Below are positions 1 through 6,133 of a stretch of 6,133 nt of DNA, piece after piece. Both the position numbers and the translations under genes were made by a program. The notes beneath the pieces were generated by a model. The model saw nothing but the letters and a program-made list of their open reading frames with translations, was not told the DNA's origin and did no database searches. This stretch comes from B1 sp964443415 (lineage in GTDB: Bacteria > Bacteroidota > Bacteroidia > UKL13-3). The first letter of the stretch is position 1; each line of letters begins with the position of its first letter. The stretch lies in assembly GCA_964443415.1 (NCBI GenBank), contig CAYUDC010000138.1, forward strand, positions 1 to 6,133. Reading direction: 5' to 3'.

Positions 1-242
1 GTATTATGTCTGTGTTAATGGTAAACGATAACATTGATTTTAATACCATGAAAGACCTACTAAATCTCACCGATGGAAACTTGGCCAGCCATATTGCGGC
101 CCTCGAAAAATTAGAATATGTAAGTGTCAAAAAACAATTCATCGGCAAAAAACCTAATACCTTTTTCGAAGCTACTTCACTTGGCAAATCTGCTTTTAAA
201 CAGCACTTAGACGCGCTAGAAAAACTCCTTAAAGGCAGTTAA
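1..242 (+). CDS. Winged-helix DNA-binding transcriptional regulator (HTH_34-like), 5' end cut by window
   Basis: Small one-domain transcription regulator; in this family a winged helix-turn-helix binds DNA, usually as a dimer. What is seen: the open frame is already running at base 3 (an Ile codon precedes the ATG at 6), and the text IMSVLMVND fits the inside of helix 1 of HTH_34 proteins rather than a true N-terminus, so roughly 15-20 residues probably lie upstream. Then come DFNTMKDLLNLTDGNLASHIAALEK (helix 2, turn and recognition helix; written as positions 39-110), the wing with KKQFIGKKPNT, and a C-terminal helix rich in Leu and Lys that ends LDALEKLLKGS. It lies 54 bases before a DUF4173 membrane gene on the same strand, so it may control that gene and itself. 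The ligand or signal is not visible; no sensor domain is present. A MarR/ArsR/PadR-like label would also be defensible. The fold is near certain, the target is inference. Confidence 0.88.
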   Translation, partial: IMSVLMVNDNIDFNTMKDLLNLTDGNLASHIAALEKLEYVSVKKQFIGKKPNTFFEATSLGKSAFKQHLDALEKLLKGS

Positions 243-257
243 TTTTTTTTATCATTT

Positions 258-287
258 CACTTTGAAATTCAAAGCACTTTTAAAATC
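258..287. promoter_or_regulatory. Candidate operator: 15-base palindrome overlapped by a 13-base direct repeat
   Basis: In the 54 bases between the regulator and the DUF4173 gene, CTTTGAAATTCAAAG (260-274) is a perfect odd-length palindrome (7-base arms around one central A). In addition CACTTTGAAATTC (258-270) recurs as CACTTTTAAAATC (275-287), 11 of 13 bases identical, period 17. As RNA the palindrome would make only a weak 6-pair hairpin without a following U-run, so it fits a protein-binding site better than a terminator. TCACTTTG (257-264) matches five of the six fixed bases of the Bacteroidota -7 element TAnnTTTG and overlaps the palindrome; no good -33 element was found. Binding by the adjacent winged-helix regulator is inference. 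Confidence 0.4.
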
Positions 288-296
288 AAAAAATAA

Positions 297-1784
297 ATGA
301 AATCAAACAAATTAAATTTTGTGGCTGCAATGGCCTACACCTTTTTACTCTACCATGAAGGTATTGGCTTGAATGTACTTCTGCTCAATCTTATTTTAAT
401 CGGAATGCAGCTTTGGGTCAACCCGAAAGCCTTTAAAGAAAATAGCACCAAATGGCTAAGTGCGGCAGCTCTGTTTAGCGCCACTGCAGCCTTTGTTAAC
501 GGACATATTCTTTCGGTATTAGCCAATATACTATCTTTAATTTTCCTATCCATCAGCATAGCCGTTCCCAAACTGTCTATGCTGGGTTACCTAGTTCAAG
601 GCCTATTTGCTTACTCGGCAAGTCCATTTGCCAAACTCGGCAAAATGTTTGACAAAGAAATGCCCGTGGCATCTGAAAGTACTGATGAAAACCAAACAGG
701 AACGCAACAAGTAAACTATAAACTCATCATCATTTTTAGCAGCATCATCTTCATCGTATTCTTTGGCATTTACAGAAATATGAGTGTAGGGTTTGATGTA
801 TTTCTAAAACAAATCAATCTAGATTTTATCTCCTTCCCAGTCACCCTACATTACCTTGTTGGATGTATTTTATTAGGCACCTTTTTTATGCCAGTATTGC
901 TCAATCACCTAGTAGAAAAAGAACAAGGACTTAGCCATCTGCAGGTATTTACAGACTTTAAATCTTATCAAATAATGGGCATTACTGTTACAGAAGCTAC
1001 AGAAAAGATGTTAGCTAAAGTGGTATTTATCGGTTTGAACCTATTACTCGTACTGGTAAACTTAGTTGATACTTATTACTTAAGCATGAAGATAATGCCG
1101 GATGGAGTAAGCTTTTCGGAGTATGTTCATCAAGGGGTAGATGCTTTAATTTGGTCGATCATACTGGCTATAAGTATTATTCTATGGGTATTTAGAGGAA
1201 GCCAAAGCTTTAGCGAAAACAAAAACATACAAGTACTAAGTTATATCTGGATAGGCTTAAATATTTGGTTGGTATTTACTGCCGCTTTTCGCAATCACCT
1301 TTACATCCACGAAGCCGATTTATACACTTATAAACGTATAGGAGTTTACTTTTTCTTATTCTGCGCAACAGCAGGCTTGGTGCTTACTTATGTTAAAATA
1401 AGGTATAAACTTAGCAACTACTTCTTGGTTCAAACCAACACCTTACTTTGGTTCTCTTTACTAATTATTACAACGGCCTTTAACTGGGACCGAATCATTG
1501 CCAACCACCATGTAGCGCATGCGATGGCAAAAAACCGAGTAGCCGATACCAACTACCTCTATAAATTATCTAGAGCGGCCTACCCTGCCATTGCAAGGTA
1601 TACTAAACACACTATGGGTACCTTTAAGAATGAGCAAACAGGTGAAACCATAGAGACTTATAATGATGCTCACTACCTCTATCAAGAAATGAATGATCAC
1701 TTGGCCAATAAAACTTGGAAATCATTCAATCTTGCTAATCAACAAACTATAAACGAATTGCACACCATTTTAAATAGCAAATAA
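297..1784 (+). CDS. DUF4173/DUF4153-type multi-pass membrane protein, function unknown
   Basis: Integral inner-membrane protein of 495 residues; the molecular role of the family is not known. Hydrophobic stretches that look like membrane helices lie near residues 5-20, 24-40, 53-68, 71-90, 94-115, 142-160, 183-204, 240-262, 282-299, 312-331, 347-366 and 380-395, about twelve in all. A polar linker (116-140, with ESTDENQTGTQQ) splits a five-helix N-terminal part from the rest. The recognition text is SEYVHQGVDALIWS (274-287) and, after the last helix, NWDRIIANHHV (396-406) followed by DTNYLYKLSRAAYP; both resemble the DUF4173 C-terminal half. The last 100 residues are hydrophilic and probably cytoplasmic or periplasmic. 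The ATG at 297 is the first in frame and gives an uninterrupted family-like N-terminus; no clear ribosome binding site is visible, as is common in this phylum. It follows the winged-helix regulator and is one base from the next membrane gene, so the pair is probably cotranscribed. Family call is good; function is open. Confidence 0.85.
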   Translation: MKSNKLNFVAAMAYTFLLYHEGIGLNVLLLNLILIGMQLWVNPKAFKENSTKWLSAAALFSATAAFVNGHILSVLANILSLIFLSISIAVPKLSMLGYLVQGLFAYSASPFAKLGKMFDKEMPVASESTDENQTGTQQVNYKLIIIFSSIIFIVFFGIYRNMSVGFDVFLKQINLDFISFPVTLHYLVGCILLGTFFMPVLLNHLVEKEQGLSHLQVFTDFKSYQIMGITVTEATEKMLAKVVFIGLNLLLVLVNLVDTYYLSMKIMPDGVSFSEYVHQGVDALIWSIILAISIILWVFRGSQSFSENKNIQVLSYIWIGLNIWLVFTAAFRNHLYIHEADLYTYKRIGVYFFLFCATAGLVLTYVKIRYKLSNYFLVQTNTLLWFSLLIITTAFNWDRIIANHHVAHAMAKNRVADTNYLYKLSRAAYPAIARYTKHTMGTFKNEQTGETIETYNDAHYLYQEMNDHLANKTWKSFNLANQQTINELHTILNSK

Positions 1785-1785
1785 T

Positions 1786-2446
1786 ATGAAAGCAAAAACC
1801 ATTAATCTAATCATCTTTAGCATAGCCATGGCCATGCTAGAAACAGCTGTAGTCATTTATCTAAGAGCATTATACTATCCACAAGGCTTCAAATTTCCAG
1901 TAGAGACCTTAGGGTCAACCATACTCATAACAGAGCTTTTTAGGGAATTAGCCACCCTCATCATGTTGGGTAGTATTGGCTACATGAATGGAGATACTAA
2001 AACCGAAAAAATCACCGCATTTTTATTCAGCTTTGGCATCTGGGATATTTTCTATTATGTCTTCCTAAAAGTATTTCTAAACTGGCCAGCCAACATCTTA
2101 GATTGGGATTTACTGTTTTTATTACCAGTGCCATGGATAGGTCCTGTTCTTGCTCCATGCATCGTTTCTTTGAGCTTTATTGCCTTACATCTGTTGGTGC
2201 TATACAAAAAGAAACAGGGACAAAACGTTAGTTTACATAGGACATTTTGGGCATTGAGCTTATTAGGCTTTGCAGTGATGCTTTACACCTTTATGGCAGA
2301 TTCCACCGCTATTCTTATTAAAATCTATCAATCGAATATGAATTTCGACCTACTATCTGGCATTAGAAGTTTGATACCTACTTCTTATAACTGGCCTGTT
2401 TTCTTATTAGGAGAAGCTGTTTTCTTAGGTGCCATTAGCACTTTGA
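1786..2446 (+). CDS. Conserved multi-pass membrane protein of unknown function, 3' end lost in assembly gap
   Basis: The first 220 residues of a polytopic membrane protein are visible; the last full codon before the N run is Leu at 2443-2445. Predicted helices lie near residues 5-26, 46-66, 75-96, 108-138 (probably two), 153-178 and 203-220. Unusually conserved-looking polar text sits inside or beside the membrane: MAMLETAVVIYLRALYYP (15-32), a helix with E50, R53 and E54, then FGIWDIFYY (83-91), LNWPANILDWDLLF (98-111) and PVPWIGPVLAP (114-124). From memory, similar sequences with the YLR-LYYP, FG-WDIFYY and WDLLF-PVPW-GP blocks occur in distant bacterial phyla, but I know no function or family name. 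The start ATG lies one base after the stop of the DUF4173 gene (TAA T ATG), which suggests translational coupling. The C-terminus is probably only some 10-25 residues into the gap; residues read after the gap in this frame are artefacts. Confidence 0.8.
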
Positions 2447-2546
2447 NNNNNNNNNNNNNNNNNNNNNNNNNNNNNNNNNNNNNNNNNNNNNNNNNNNNNN
2501 NNNNNNNNNNNNNNNNNNNNNNNNNNNNNNNNNNNNNNNNNNNNNN
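2447..2546. other. Assembly gap, 100 N
   Basis: Exactly 100 undetermined bases. A run of this length is the usual placeholder for a scaffold gap of unknown size, so neither the distance nor the reading-frame relation across it can be trusted. It hides the 3' ends of two convergent genes (a membrane protein from the left, a lipoprotein from the right) and whatever terminator lies between them. Confidence 0.97.
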
Positions 2547-3190
2547 CCATTGTTCTTTCTAAAGGCCAGCAAACCTTTACTAAAAGAAATATAAACGTCT
2601 CTTATTTCTGTGGTTCTAGCAGCAGGATACTTTTTAATAGACAATTCAAAAATGTCGTTATAGGATTTACCGTTAATGACGGTATCTCCTATAAAGACAT
2701 AGCCCTTCTCGAAAGCAGAACTGGATTCGATACTGCTGTTATATTTCTTATCCATTTCGTGTAAGTCTGTTTCGATCTGACCATATGAATAGGACGGATA
2801 ACTTTGGCTAATGGAAGTAGATAGAATTCCTGGTTGGTCTTTAGAACTTAACCTAAACGAAATATCGTCGTACACTGATAAATCATAGCTAGAATAATAA
2901 TATGACTTCACCTGGTACTCGCGGTAAACAGGGCAAGCGCCACTTTTTAACTGCTCGCCAGTTTCATATGAATTATAAGAATTTAAACTCCATTTAGCCA
3001 CTTGCCCATTCACCGATTGAAACTCTATATTCTTATACCCAGGAGGCATCTCCATGAAAAATGAATCTTGTTTAGGATTAAAAGTAATGAGTTTATTTTG
3101 AATCTTATCGCAATTACATGCCGACCAAAAAAGTGATGAGCACAATACTCCAAGCATTAACCAAGACCTTAAGTTGTTAAATAATTTCAT
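2547..3190 (-). CDS. Predicted lipoprotein of unknown function, 3' end lost in assembly gap
   Basis: 214 complete residues plus a Gly (GGN) are visible before the gap. The N-terminus has a Lys/Arg region, a hydrophobic core (residues 10-21) and SAC with Cys25 as the likely lipidated residue; Trp at -3 makes this lipobox (LFWSAC) non-classical, though Bacteroidota lipoboxes are often loose. Asn26 follows the Cys, which does not tell the final membrane. The mature part has no recognised domain. It is rich in Tyr and Ser between residues 95 and 160 (for example KSYYYSSYDLSVYDD), and ends with YVFIGDTVINGKSYNDIFEL and ISFSKGLLAFRKNNG, a style common in small Bacteroidota lipoproteins in which the KGL-AF block comes shortly before the C-terminus; so perhaps 5-15 residues are missing. 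The start lies one base after the murI stop (TGA T ATG), so it is probably translated from the murI message. No functional link to MurI is known to me. Being an exported lipoprotein is likely; the role is unknown. Confidence 0.75.
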
Positions 3191-3191
3191 A

Positions 3192-4028
3192 TCAATCCTC
3201 CCAAATATTAAACTGTTTTAGTTTTACCTTTTCGCCAAAGAATATCTTGCTGGTTTCTTCGAAACTCTGGGTATAATCACTCACAAAAAACTGCTTCTCT
3301 GCTTTGCTAATTCCAAACCTACTTCCAGGATTAAGCAATTGATGTTTCTCGAGTACTGCCTTTACATGATTGGCCACTACCTCACTGCTATCTACTACCG
3401 CTACTTTTTTACCGTAATATTTTTGAATCTCGTTTTTAATTAAAGGGTAATGGGTACAGCCTAAAATTAAAGCATCAATTTTATCTAATTTAGATTTAGA
3501 AAGATAAGAATTGATAATGGTTTGGCTAATTTTATTATTATAGAAACCCTCTTCTATCATTGGAGCCAACAATGGAGTGGCTAGCTGTGCCACATCGGCA
3601 ACAGGATCTAGATGGGTAATGCGTTTTGAATAAACATTAGAACTGATGGTACGCTTGGTGGCAATAACACCAATCTTTTTACGGTAATAGTTTTTGATGA
3701 CATAATCAGCAGCAGGATCAATCACATTCACGATGAGATCTTTCATCCCAGTATGTTTTAACACCGCCTTATAACCAGCTGCAGATGCAGTATTACAAGC
3801 AATCACAATCATCTTGCAATTTTTAAACTTCAAAAATTCTGCAATTTTTACCGAATAATGCTTGATGGCTTCTGCACTTTTCTCACCATAAGGCATGTGA
3901 GCGGTATCGCCAAAGTAAATGATCTTTTCGTTGGGCAATAACTTTGTGATGGCTTTGGCAACGGTTAAACCGCCAATTCCCGAATCAAAAATACCAATAG
4001 GTTGAACTGGTTTTGCTTGCGTACTCAT
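3192..4028 (-). CDS. murI: Glutamate racemase
   Basis: Interconverts L- and D-glutamate in the cytoplasm without a cofactor, supplying D-glutamate that MurD adds to the peptidoglycan precursor. All family landmarks are present in 278 residues, the usual length: IGIFDSGIGGLTVAKAI with Asp15 and Ser16 (11-27), the substrate-pocket text YFGDTAHMPYGEKS (38-51), ACNTASA with catalytic Cys78, and LILGCTHYPLI with catalytic Cys191 and neighbouring His193. The nine residues before IGIFDSG are a normal short leader, so the ATG at 4028 fits. The gene begins 79 bases after the stop of the upstream ompH gene, with a strong terminator between them, so it likely has its own promoter or depends on read-through; I could not identify a convincing promoter. 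A lipoprotein gene starts one base after its stop. Nothing suggests loss of activity. Confidence 0.97.
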   Translation of the reverse strand: MSTQAKPVQPIGIFDSGIGGLTVAKAITKLLPNEKIIYFGDTAHMPYGEKSAEAIKHYSVKIAEFLKFKNCKMIVIACNTASAAGYKAVLKHTGMKDLIVNVIDPAADYVIKNYYRKKIGVIATKRTISSNVYSKRITHLDPVADVAQLATPLLAPMIEEGFYNNKISQTIINSYLSKSKLDKIDALILGCTHYPLIKNEIQKYYGKKVAVVDSSEVVANHVKAVLEKHQLLNPGSRFGISKAEKQFFVSDYTQSFEETSKIFFGEKVKLKQFNIWED

Positions 4029-4054
4029 GTTGATGCAAGGTAGTAAAATTAAAC

Positions 4055-4089
4055 AAAAAAAGAGGCTGCCCTTTGGAGACAGCCTCTTT
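4055..4089 (-). terminator. Rho-independent terminator after the bamA-ompH-ompH unit
   Basis: On the - strand a perfect 10-pair stem AAAGAGGCTG / CAGCCTCTTT (arms 4080-4089 and 4059-4068, loop of 11 bases at 4069-4079) runs directly into a T tract of seven (4061-4055, sharing its first three bases with the stem). It lies 19 bases beyond the stop of the second ompH gene and 27 bases before the murI start, so it should end transcription of the outer-membrane unit before murI. On the + strand the T tract is only three long, so it is not a good bidirectional terminator. Confidence 0.9.
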
Positions 4090-4107
4090 ACAATAATTTA
4101 ATTGGAA

Positions 4108-4620
4108 TTAAAGGATACCTAATTTTTTCTTTACAGCAGCCATTACATTGGTTTCTTCTGGCTTATAAAGGAAACCAGCTACGCTGCTATCCATGATATA
4201 AGTGTAACCACTTTCTTTAGCTACTTGTGCAATGGCACCTTTGGCTTTTTCGATAATAGGTTTTAACAACTCAGCCTCTTTTTTACGAATATTCTCTTGA
4301 GCACTTTGTTGAAAATCTTGGATACGGGTTTGCATGTCCTGCAATTCTTGTTGTCTTACGTTTTTAATGGCTTCAGACATTGTTTTTTCTGCCTTTTGGT
4401 AATCGGCTACTTTCTTTTGAAACTCATCCGACATCTTTTTTAATTCGTCTTCTAATGACTTTCCAAAAGCTTCCATATCAGTATTTGCCTTTTTGTACTC
4501 AGGCATCAATTGCATAAGTTCTTGCAAATCTACATAGCCTATTTTTTGTGCGTTAACGTTGCTGCTGGCCAGAATAAACATAGCAAAAAGCGCAACTAGG
4601 GTTCTTAAATTGTTTTTCAT
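4108..4620 (-). CDS. OmpH/Skp-family periplasmic chaperone (second, shorter paralogue)
   Basis: Secreted chaperone-like protein of 170 residues. Skp/OmpH proteins form trimers whose coiled-coil arms hold unfolded outer-membrane proteins on their way to BamA. Seen here: a signal peptide (residues 1-24, hydrophobic core LRTLVALFAMFILA, probable cleavage at NVNA-Q), the family start strand QKIGYVDLQELMQLMPEYKKA (25 onward), a long charged helical arm rich in Lys, Glu and Gln (about 47-125), the turn-back KKEAELLKPI (113-122), and the closing domain IAQVAKESGYTYIMD (130-144) ending LGIL. The length is typical. It is 46 bases downstream of another ompH gene with the same YVD-----MPEYK motif, so the two are ancient tandem duplicates. 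It is the last gene before the terminator. The exact client range is not visible. Confidence 0.93.
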   Translation of the reverse strand: MKNNLRTLVALFAMFILASSNVNAQKIGYVDLQELMQLMPEYKKANTDMEAFGKSLEDELKKMSDEFQKKVADYQKAEKTMSEAIKNVRQQELQDMQTRIQDFQQSAQENIRKKEAELLKPIIEKAKGAIAQVAKESGYTYIMDSSVAGFLYKPEETNVMAAVKKKLGIL

Positions 4621-4666
4621 TTGTGATTATTATTAGTTAAAATTATTCTTTCTAAAATCGTGCCAA

Positions 4667-5245
4667 CTACCTACCACCGGTTGGTTTTGGTTTGTCGGTT
4701 TGTGGAGTCTTATTCTTGGTGACACTTACACCTAATTCTGCTAAAACCTCATCGCTTTTATCGTATTTAGCGTTACTGTACATCATGATTACCTCTCCAC
4801 CTTTGGCAAATATAAAATCTAACGCACTTTGTTTTGCAATTTTTTGGCAGGCATCAAAAACTTTATCTTGGATAGGTTTTACCAATTCTTGACGTTTCTT
4901 AAAGAGTTCGCCCTCATAGCCAAATTTTTTATTTACAAAATCCTTCAATTCAGCTTCTTTAGCTTTAATCTCAGCTTCTTTTTTCTTTTTTAGTTCTTCG
5001 GTGAGTAAAACTTGCTCTGCTTGATATTCTTTCTGCAGTCTTTCAATTTCTAGTTTCATGGCCTCAGCCTCTTTTTGCCAATTCTCTGCAATTAAATCTA
5101 ATTGCTTCTGTGCAGATTTATATTCTGGGAGCATATCCATGATATAATCTGTATCAACATAGGCAAAACGTTGGGCGCTAGCTGGCGCTATTGCCCAAAT
5201 AATCAGGATAACAAATGCTATTAGTATTTTCTTGAATTTCATCAT
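4667..5245 (-). CDS. OmpH/Skp-family periplasmic chaperone (first, longer paralogue)
   Basis: 192-residue exported protein of the Skp/OmpH family, expected to escort unfolded outer-membrane proteins through the periplasm. A signal peptide covers residues 1-24 (core ILIAFVILIIWAIA, probable cleavage PASA-Q). The mature protein starts QRFAYVDTDYIMDMLPEYKSA, followed by a strongly charged coiled-coil arm (about 50-108, with EELKKKKEAEIKAKEAEL at 83-100), the turn-back KRQELVKPI (117-125) and ALDFIFAKGG (141-150). It differs from its neighbour by a C-terminal tail NKTPQTDKPKPTGGR, polar and Pro-rich and probably disordered. Two consecutive ATG codons (5245 and 5242) could start it; either gives the same signal peptide. 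It starts two bases after the bamA stop, so it is very likely coupled to bamA translation, which supports a role at the BAM machine. Confidence 0.94.
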   Translation of the reverse strand: MMKFKKILIAFVILIIWAIAPASAQRFAYVDTDYIMDMLPEYKSAQKQLDLIAENWQKEAEAMKLEIERLQKEYQAEQVLLTEELKKKKEAEIKAKEAELKDFVNKKFGYEGELFKKRQELVKPIQDKVFDACQKIAKQSALDFIFAKGGEVIMMYSNAKYDKSDEVLAELGVSVTKNKTPQTDKPKPTGGR

Positions 5246-5247
5246 TT

Positions 5248-6133
5248 TTAAAATTGTTGACCCAATAAGAAGTGAAAATTACCCCCATTTACACGCGAAG
5301 GATTTGGATGGTTTGGCGGTAAATCTATACCCCAACCATAGTCTAAGCCAATCATACCAAACATGGGTAGAAATATCCTCACACCTAATCCATAAGAACG
5401 ATTCACTTCAAATGGATTAAACTTACGCTCATCCAACCAGGTGCCTCCTGCTTCTACAAAAAGCAATGGAAAAACCGTTGCCTGCGGATTTAATGACACG
5501 GGGTAACGCAACTCCATTGTATACCTATTATAGATGGTAGCGCCAGTTTGTTGGTAACCACCTGTATTTGGATTAATGGTATAAGGTGTTAACGAATTAT
5601 CTTGATAACCCCTTAAGGCCACCAACTCTCTACCATCTAAGCTAAATCCTGTTAGGCCAGAGCCACCCACCCAAAAACGCTCAAAAGGGGTAACTGCCAT
5701 CCTTGGATTATAAGAACCTAAAAATCCAAAGTTTACCCGGGTCATCAATACCAATGGCCTTTTGTTACCAGCAATTCTATTGAACCATGTGGCATCAAAT
5801 TTCCATTTATAAAACTCAAGCCATTGGGTATTTTGAATCACATCCTCGCCAGAGTAATCCTTGCCGTTTAAATAAGAATAAGGTGGTGTAAACTGCAAAC
5901 TCATGGCTATGTTAGAACCATTACGAGGATATATAGGTTGATCGGTAGAGTTTCTACCTAATATTACCCTAAAGCTAAGGTTATTGGATTTGCCATTAGG
6001 GATGGTTCCAAAGAACATATTACCATTGGCATCGGGGTCGTTATTGTACAACTGATAACTCAACTGGTATTGAATGGTAAAAAAGTCGTCTGGCCAGCGC
6101 AATCTTTTTCCTAAACCCAAAGAGGCTCCAGTG
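5248..6133 (-). CDS. bamA: BamA, outer-membrane protein assembly factor, C-terminal barrel part (5' end outside window)
   Basis: Essential Omp85-family beta-barrel that folds and inserts other barrels into the outer membrane. Only about the last 295 residues are present; the frame is open to the right edge (TGASLGLGKRLRWPDDFF, with Leu where a TTG could be mistaken for a start), so the POTRA domains and the first barrel strands lie outside. Seen here: alternating hydrophobic/aromatic barrel strands, the PFERFWVGGSGLTGFSLDGRE stretch typical of Bacteroidota BamA, the conserved Omp85 loop-6 motif as LRGY (bases 5605-5616), and the final strand FHFLLGQQF ending in Phe, the usual outer-membrane signature. 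It is followed after two bases by an ompH gene. TamA-like or other Omp85 proteins are the alternative; the ompH pair downstream favours BamA. Confidence 0.93.
   Translation of the reverse strand, partial: TGASLGLGKRLRWPDDFFTIQYQLSYQLYNNDPDANGNMFFGTIPNGKSNNLSFRVILGRNSTDQPIYPRNGSNIAMSLQFTPPYSYLNGKDYSGEDVIQNTQWLEFYKWKFDATWFNRIAGNKRPLVLMTRVNFGFLGSYNPRMAVTPFERFWVGGSGLTGFSLDGRELVALRGYQDNSLTPYTINPNTGGYQQTGATIYNRYTMELRYPVSLNPQATVFPLLFVEAGGTWLDERKFNPFEVNRSYGLGVRIFLPMFGMIGLDYGWGIDLPPNHPNPSRVNGGNFHFLLGQQF

Noticed and set aside
243..250. Run of eight T after the regulator stop codon, considered as a terminator
   Set aside because: No stable stem precedes it in the end of the regulator gene.
350..571. 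73-codon open frame on the - strand
   Set aside because: It lies fully antisense to the well-supported DUF4173 gene and has no family-like sequence.
2435..2562. Reading frames crossing the N gap (a 258-residue + frame ending HCSF and a - frame ending SKC)
   Set aside because: The 100 N stand for an unknown length, so the frame after them is arbitrary and the few residues beyond belong to the opposite gene's DNA.
4035..4057. Possible murI promoter on the - strand (TTTG at 4057-4054 and TACCTTGC at 4042-4035)
   Set aside because: The second element matches TAnnTTTG poorly and the spacing (11 bases) is far too short.
4692..4892. 66-codon open frame on the + strand
   Set aside because: Antisense shadow of the first ompH gene; its hydrophobic look comes from the complement of Lys/Glu/Ala-rich codons.
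5171..5198. Inverted repeat TTGGGC/GCCCAA with an internal repeat GGCGCTA (period 10)
   Set aside because: It lies in the codons for the Ala-rich signal-peptide end (WAIAPASAQ) of the first ompH gene; repeated Ala/Pro codons explain it well.
5232..5420. 62-codon open frame on the + strand
   Set aside because: Antisense to the end of bamA and the start of ompH, with no recognisable domain.
5986..6120. TTG at 6120 as the start of a 290-residue protein
   Set aside because: The frame continues to the window edge with BamA-like sequence, so this TTG is an internal Leu codon.

Overview
The window looks like chromosomal DNA of a Bacteroidota bacterium, most probably of the Sphingobacteriaceae (Pedobacter-like) group. 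The evidence is a low G+C content, no clear Shine-Dalgarno sequences in front of the genes, genes spaced 1-2 bases apart, and the gene order bamA - ompH - ompH - murI, which is typical of this phylum. Genus-level placement is inference from protein style only.

Layout. Two gene sets converge on an assembly gap of exactly 100 N (2447-2546). Left, on the + strand: the end of a small winged-helix regulator (cut by the window edge), a 495-residue multi-pass membrane protein of the DUF4173/DUF4153 type, and, one base later, a second multi-pass membrane protein of unknown function whose 3' end is lost in the gap. A 15-base palindrome overlapped by a direct repeat sits in the 54 bases between the regulator and the first membrane gene and is a candidate operator.

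Right, on the - strand, read from the right edge inward: the C-terminal half of the outer-membrane beta-barrel BamA, two tandem OmpH/Skp-like periplasmic chaperones, a strong intrinsic terminator, then murI (glutamate racemase) followed one base later by a predicted lipoprotein whose 3' end is also lost in the gap. BamA inserts outer-membrane proteins and Skp/OmpH proteins hold unfolded barrels in the periplasm, so these three form one envelope-biogenesis transcription unit. MurI makes D-glutamate for peptidoglycan.

I see no tRNA, rRNA, CRISPR array, insertion sequence or prophage gene. The right half is ordinary housekeeping sequence. The least understood part is the left cassette: regulator, DUF4173 membrane protein and conserved membrane protein, with its possible operator. 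Reading frames that run through the N gap are not meaningful, because 100 N is the conventional placeholder for a gap of unknown length.
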